From Dunaliella salina (lineage: Eukaryota; Chlorophyta; Chlorophyceae; Chlamydomonadales; Dunaliellaceae): a stretch of 23,897 nt of DNA. The notes under the pieces were generated by a model. The model made no database searches. It was not told the DNA's origin and saw nothing but the letters and a program-made list of their open reading frames with translations. The stretch is taken from positions 122,555-146,451 of the forward strand of contig MU069514.1 in assembly GCA_002284615.2 (NCBI GenBank), read 5' to 3'. Below, piece by piece: positions 23,853-23,897 of the stretch (its first letter is position 1; each line of letters starts with the position of its first letter). A program made the translations under genes and the position numbers.

Positions 23853-23897
<45 letters not shown>
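23853..23897. repeat. (GT)n microsatellite at right window edge
   Basis: Uninterrupted GT run to the last base, complementary to the CA run at the left edge. True length unknown. Confidence 0.98.

Overview
The window is eukaryotic nuclear DNA. Coding sequence comes as short exons (24-224 bp) with consensus GT..AG borders, mostly with CTGCAG/TTGCAG-type acceptors, set in long repeat-rich introns. I see no prokaryotic operon, tRNA or rRNA. The green lineage (a green alga with a large repeat-rich genome, or another early-branching green organism) fits best. The reasons are a PLP enzyme of the ACC-synthase-like group and LINE remnants that combine RNase H with a C-terminal PD-(D/E)XK nuclease, an arrangement known from green-algal Dualen/RandI elements. 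The species assignment is inference.

Gene 1 (about 1284-14213, + strand) is a fold-type I PLP enzyme of the ACC synthase-like (ACS-like/ACCS) family. I resolved eleven exons. From 5439 on, ten exons splice in a fully consistent phase into 289 codons ending at the stop at 14211-14213. The first ~100 residues lie upstream of the window. The exon at 5370-5593 seems to need a one-base frameshift, which makes it either a sequencing error or a lesion. Gene 2 (about 20597-23643, + strand) is a four-exon internal piece (183 codons) of a protein I do not recognise. It continues beyond the right edge.

Layout: 1-47 (CA)n; 130-1135 minisatellite with higher-order structure; 1284-1354 first visible exon; 1355-5369 giant intron with several arrays, including eight copies of a 118-bp satellite and one hAT-like MITE; 5370-14213 remaining exons, with introns carrying tandem arrays, a second hAT-like MITE and LINE fragments; 14214-17200 repeat-derived sequence with a decayed minus-strand coding trace; 17225-20137 a decayed RNase H-containing LINE with two nested insertions; 20299-20367 a 69-bp LINE tail with a perfect 12-bp target duplication; 20597-23643 gene 2, one intron of which holds another retroelement fragment; 23853-23897 (GT)n.

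The most striking pattern is that several introns carry tandem arrays ending exactly at a splice acceptor. The terminal unit supplies the functional AG or even the start of the exon. Other exon edges (donor or acceptor side) are duplicated nearby. The cleanest case is a 32-bp unit repeated nine times in perfect register and ending at the gene 2 acceptor at 23429. This suggests introns growing, and splice sites moving, by tandem duplication of exon-intron borders.
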